Positions 35,456 through 35,954 of a stretch of DNA of 35,954 nt are shown piece by piece; positions within the stretch are counted from its first letter, which is position 1; every line of letters starts with the position of its first letter. Position numbers and translations under genes: made by a program. The notes under the pieces are model-generated. The model was not told the DNA's origin and made no database searches. It was given only the letters and a program-made list of their open reading frames with translations. This DNA is from Hydrogenophaga sp. (GTDB taxonomy: Bacteria; Pseudomonadota; Gammaproteobacteria; Burkholderiales; Burkholderiaceae_C), in contig JAGKSX010000024.1 in assembly GCA_018993155.1 (NCBI GenBank), positions 1-35,954 of the forward strand, given 5' to 3'.

Positions 35456-35494
35456 CCCAAACCCCCAGGTGTCGAAGACACGAGGGGGTTTGGG
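35456..35494 (-). terminator. Terminator hairpin after the rRNA operon
   Basis: An 11-bp stem CCCAAACCCCC (35456-35466) pairs with GGGGGTTTGGG (35484-35494). An inner GTGTC-GAA-GACAC hairpin fills the loop. On the minus strand it follows the 5S gene by 12 bp; a short T-rich stretch (AAATTTTC) lies about 20 bases further on. It also faces the end of the MBL-fold gene on the other strand. Confidence 0.75.
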
Positions 35495-35506
35495 GGCTGG
35501 GTAAGA

Positions 35507-35620
35507 GCCTGACGATGACCTACTTTCACACGGGAACCCGCACTATCATCGGCGCAAAGGCGTTTCACTGTCCTGTTCGGGATGGGAAGGAGTGGTACCA
35601 CCTCGCTATGGTCGTCAGGC
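35507..35620 (-). rRNA. rrf: 5S ribosomal RNA
   Basis: The minus strand reads GCCTGACGACCATAGCGAGG at its 5' end, then the universal CCCATCCCGAACAGGACAG region, and ends with GGTCATCGTCAGGC, which pairs with the 5' end. The length is about 114 nt. It lies downstream of the 23S gene as in a standard rrn operon. A 163-bp spacer separates them with no tRNA gene in it. Confidence 0.95.
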
Positions 35621-35783
35621 ATAACTTGTTGTTCGGGCTGTGCACACGCACAACCTGAACGAATTCATAGAGCTTCGAATCAGCTATTTTGATTGCTGCC
35701 AACGATGGACTCATTGCTGAGTCTTCGGGCATAACATGACTTTTCAGTCGGATGACATTTGACTCTGATGATTTTCATCAAAG

Positions 35784-35954
35784 TTATAGGGTCAAGCCGC
35801 ACGAGCAATTAGTATCAGTTAGCTTAACGCATTACTGCGCTTCCACACCTGACCTATCAACGTCCTGGTCTTGAACGACTCTTTAGGGGGCTCAAGGCCC
35901 CGGCAGATCTCATCTTGGAACGAGTTTCCCGCTTAGATGCTTTCAGCGGTTATC
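35784..35954 (-). rRNA. rrl: 23S ribosomal RNA, 3' end, cut by window edge
   Basis: The minus strand begins at the window edge with GATAACCGCTGAAAGCATCT and runs through AGCGGGAAACTCGTTCCAAG, CCCCCTAAAGAGTCGTTCAA and GTTGATAGGTCAGGTGTGGA to GCTTGACCCTATAA. This is the conserved 3' end of bacterial 23S RNA. The exact mature end near 35784 is estimated from the terminal CCCTATAA. The 5' part of the operon (16S, tRNAs, most of 23S) lies beyond the window. Confidence 0.95.

Noticed and set aside
35323-35622. A minus-strand open frame of 99 codons at the right end
   Set aside because: It runs across the 5S rRNA gene and the terminator hairpin, so it is not a gene.
35621-35783. Possible tRNA or small gene in the 23S-5S spacer
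   Set aside because: I could find no cloverleaf or TTCGAATC-type T-arm set, and no good reading frame; it looks like plain processed spacer.

Overview
This window is ordinary chromosome from a high-GC Gram-negative bacterium. The 5S and 23S rRNA sequences, the lnt/glyQS/gmhB/plsC gene order, the TrkAH pair and the split leucine-degradation genes point to Burkholderiales. The intergenic repeat style suggests Comamonadaceae, perhaps Hydrogenophaga or a relative; the family and genus are inference. Genes fill almost every base. There is no CRISPR array, prophage, insertion sequence or tRNA gene that I can see.

Bases 1-6458 hold a leucine/isovalerate catabolic cluster on the minus strand: carboxylase beta subunit, acyl-CoA dehydrogenase, methylglutaconyl-CoA hydratase, a DUF4126 membrane protein, and the carboxylase alpha subunit cut by the window edge. 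An AraC-type regulator is transcribed divergently from it, and a HAD phosphatase overlaps the tail of that regulator. Bases 6570-10710 hold a YchJ-like protein, a glutathione S-transferase and the potassium uptake genes trkA and trkH. Bases 10711-11035 are a gene-free spacer built from two related hairpin elements in opposite orientation.

Bases 11036-19136 hold a second catabolic operon on the minus strand: thioesterase, isovaleryl-CoA dehydrogenase, carbonic anhydrase, thiolase, SDR and a second type of acyl-CoA dehydrogenase. A perfect 22-bp palindrome sits inside its predicted promoter. A near copy lies before a MerR-family gene (18729-19136), which I read as liuR. Together with the first cluster this converts isovaleryl-CoA through methylcrotonyl-CoA and methylglutaconyl-CoA to HMG-CoA, and a thiolase can finish to acetyl-CoA. 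HMG-CoA lyase is not in the window. Between operon and regulator lie an IMPACT-family gene, a TetR/VOC-protein divergent pair with visible operators, and a DUF1304 gene.

Bases 19226-27393 form a housekeeping run on the minus strand: corC, lnt, glyQ, glyS, gmhB, plsC and a YgjP-type metallopeptidase. Bases 27487-31789 hold a GNAT protein, an Lrp-type regulator divergent from an hpd-phhA operon (phenylalanine to tyrosine, and 4-hydroxyphenylpyruvate to homogentisate), and a membrane-anchored lipase-like hydrolase that overlaps the end of phhA. Bases 31857-35392 hold an FFLEELY-motif protein, fadD and an MBL-fold hydrolase. The window ends in the 3' part of an rRNA operon on the minus strand (23S, 5S, terminator).

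I found no clearly new biological system. The items most worth a second look are the LiuR-type palindromes, the two same-core/different-arm hairpin elements at 10770-11014, the GmhB protein lacking its HAD motif IV acids, and the long tail-to-tail gene overlaps.
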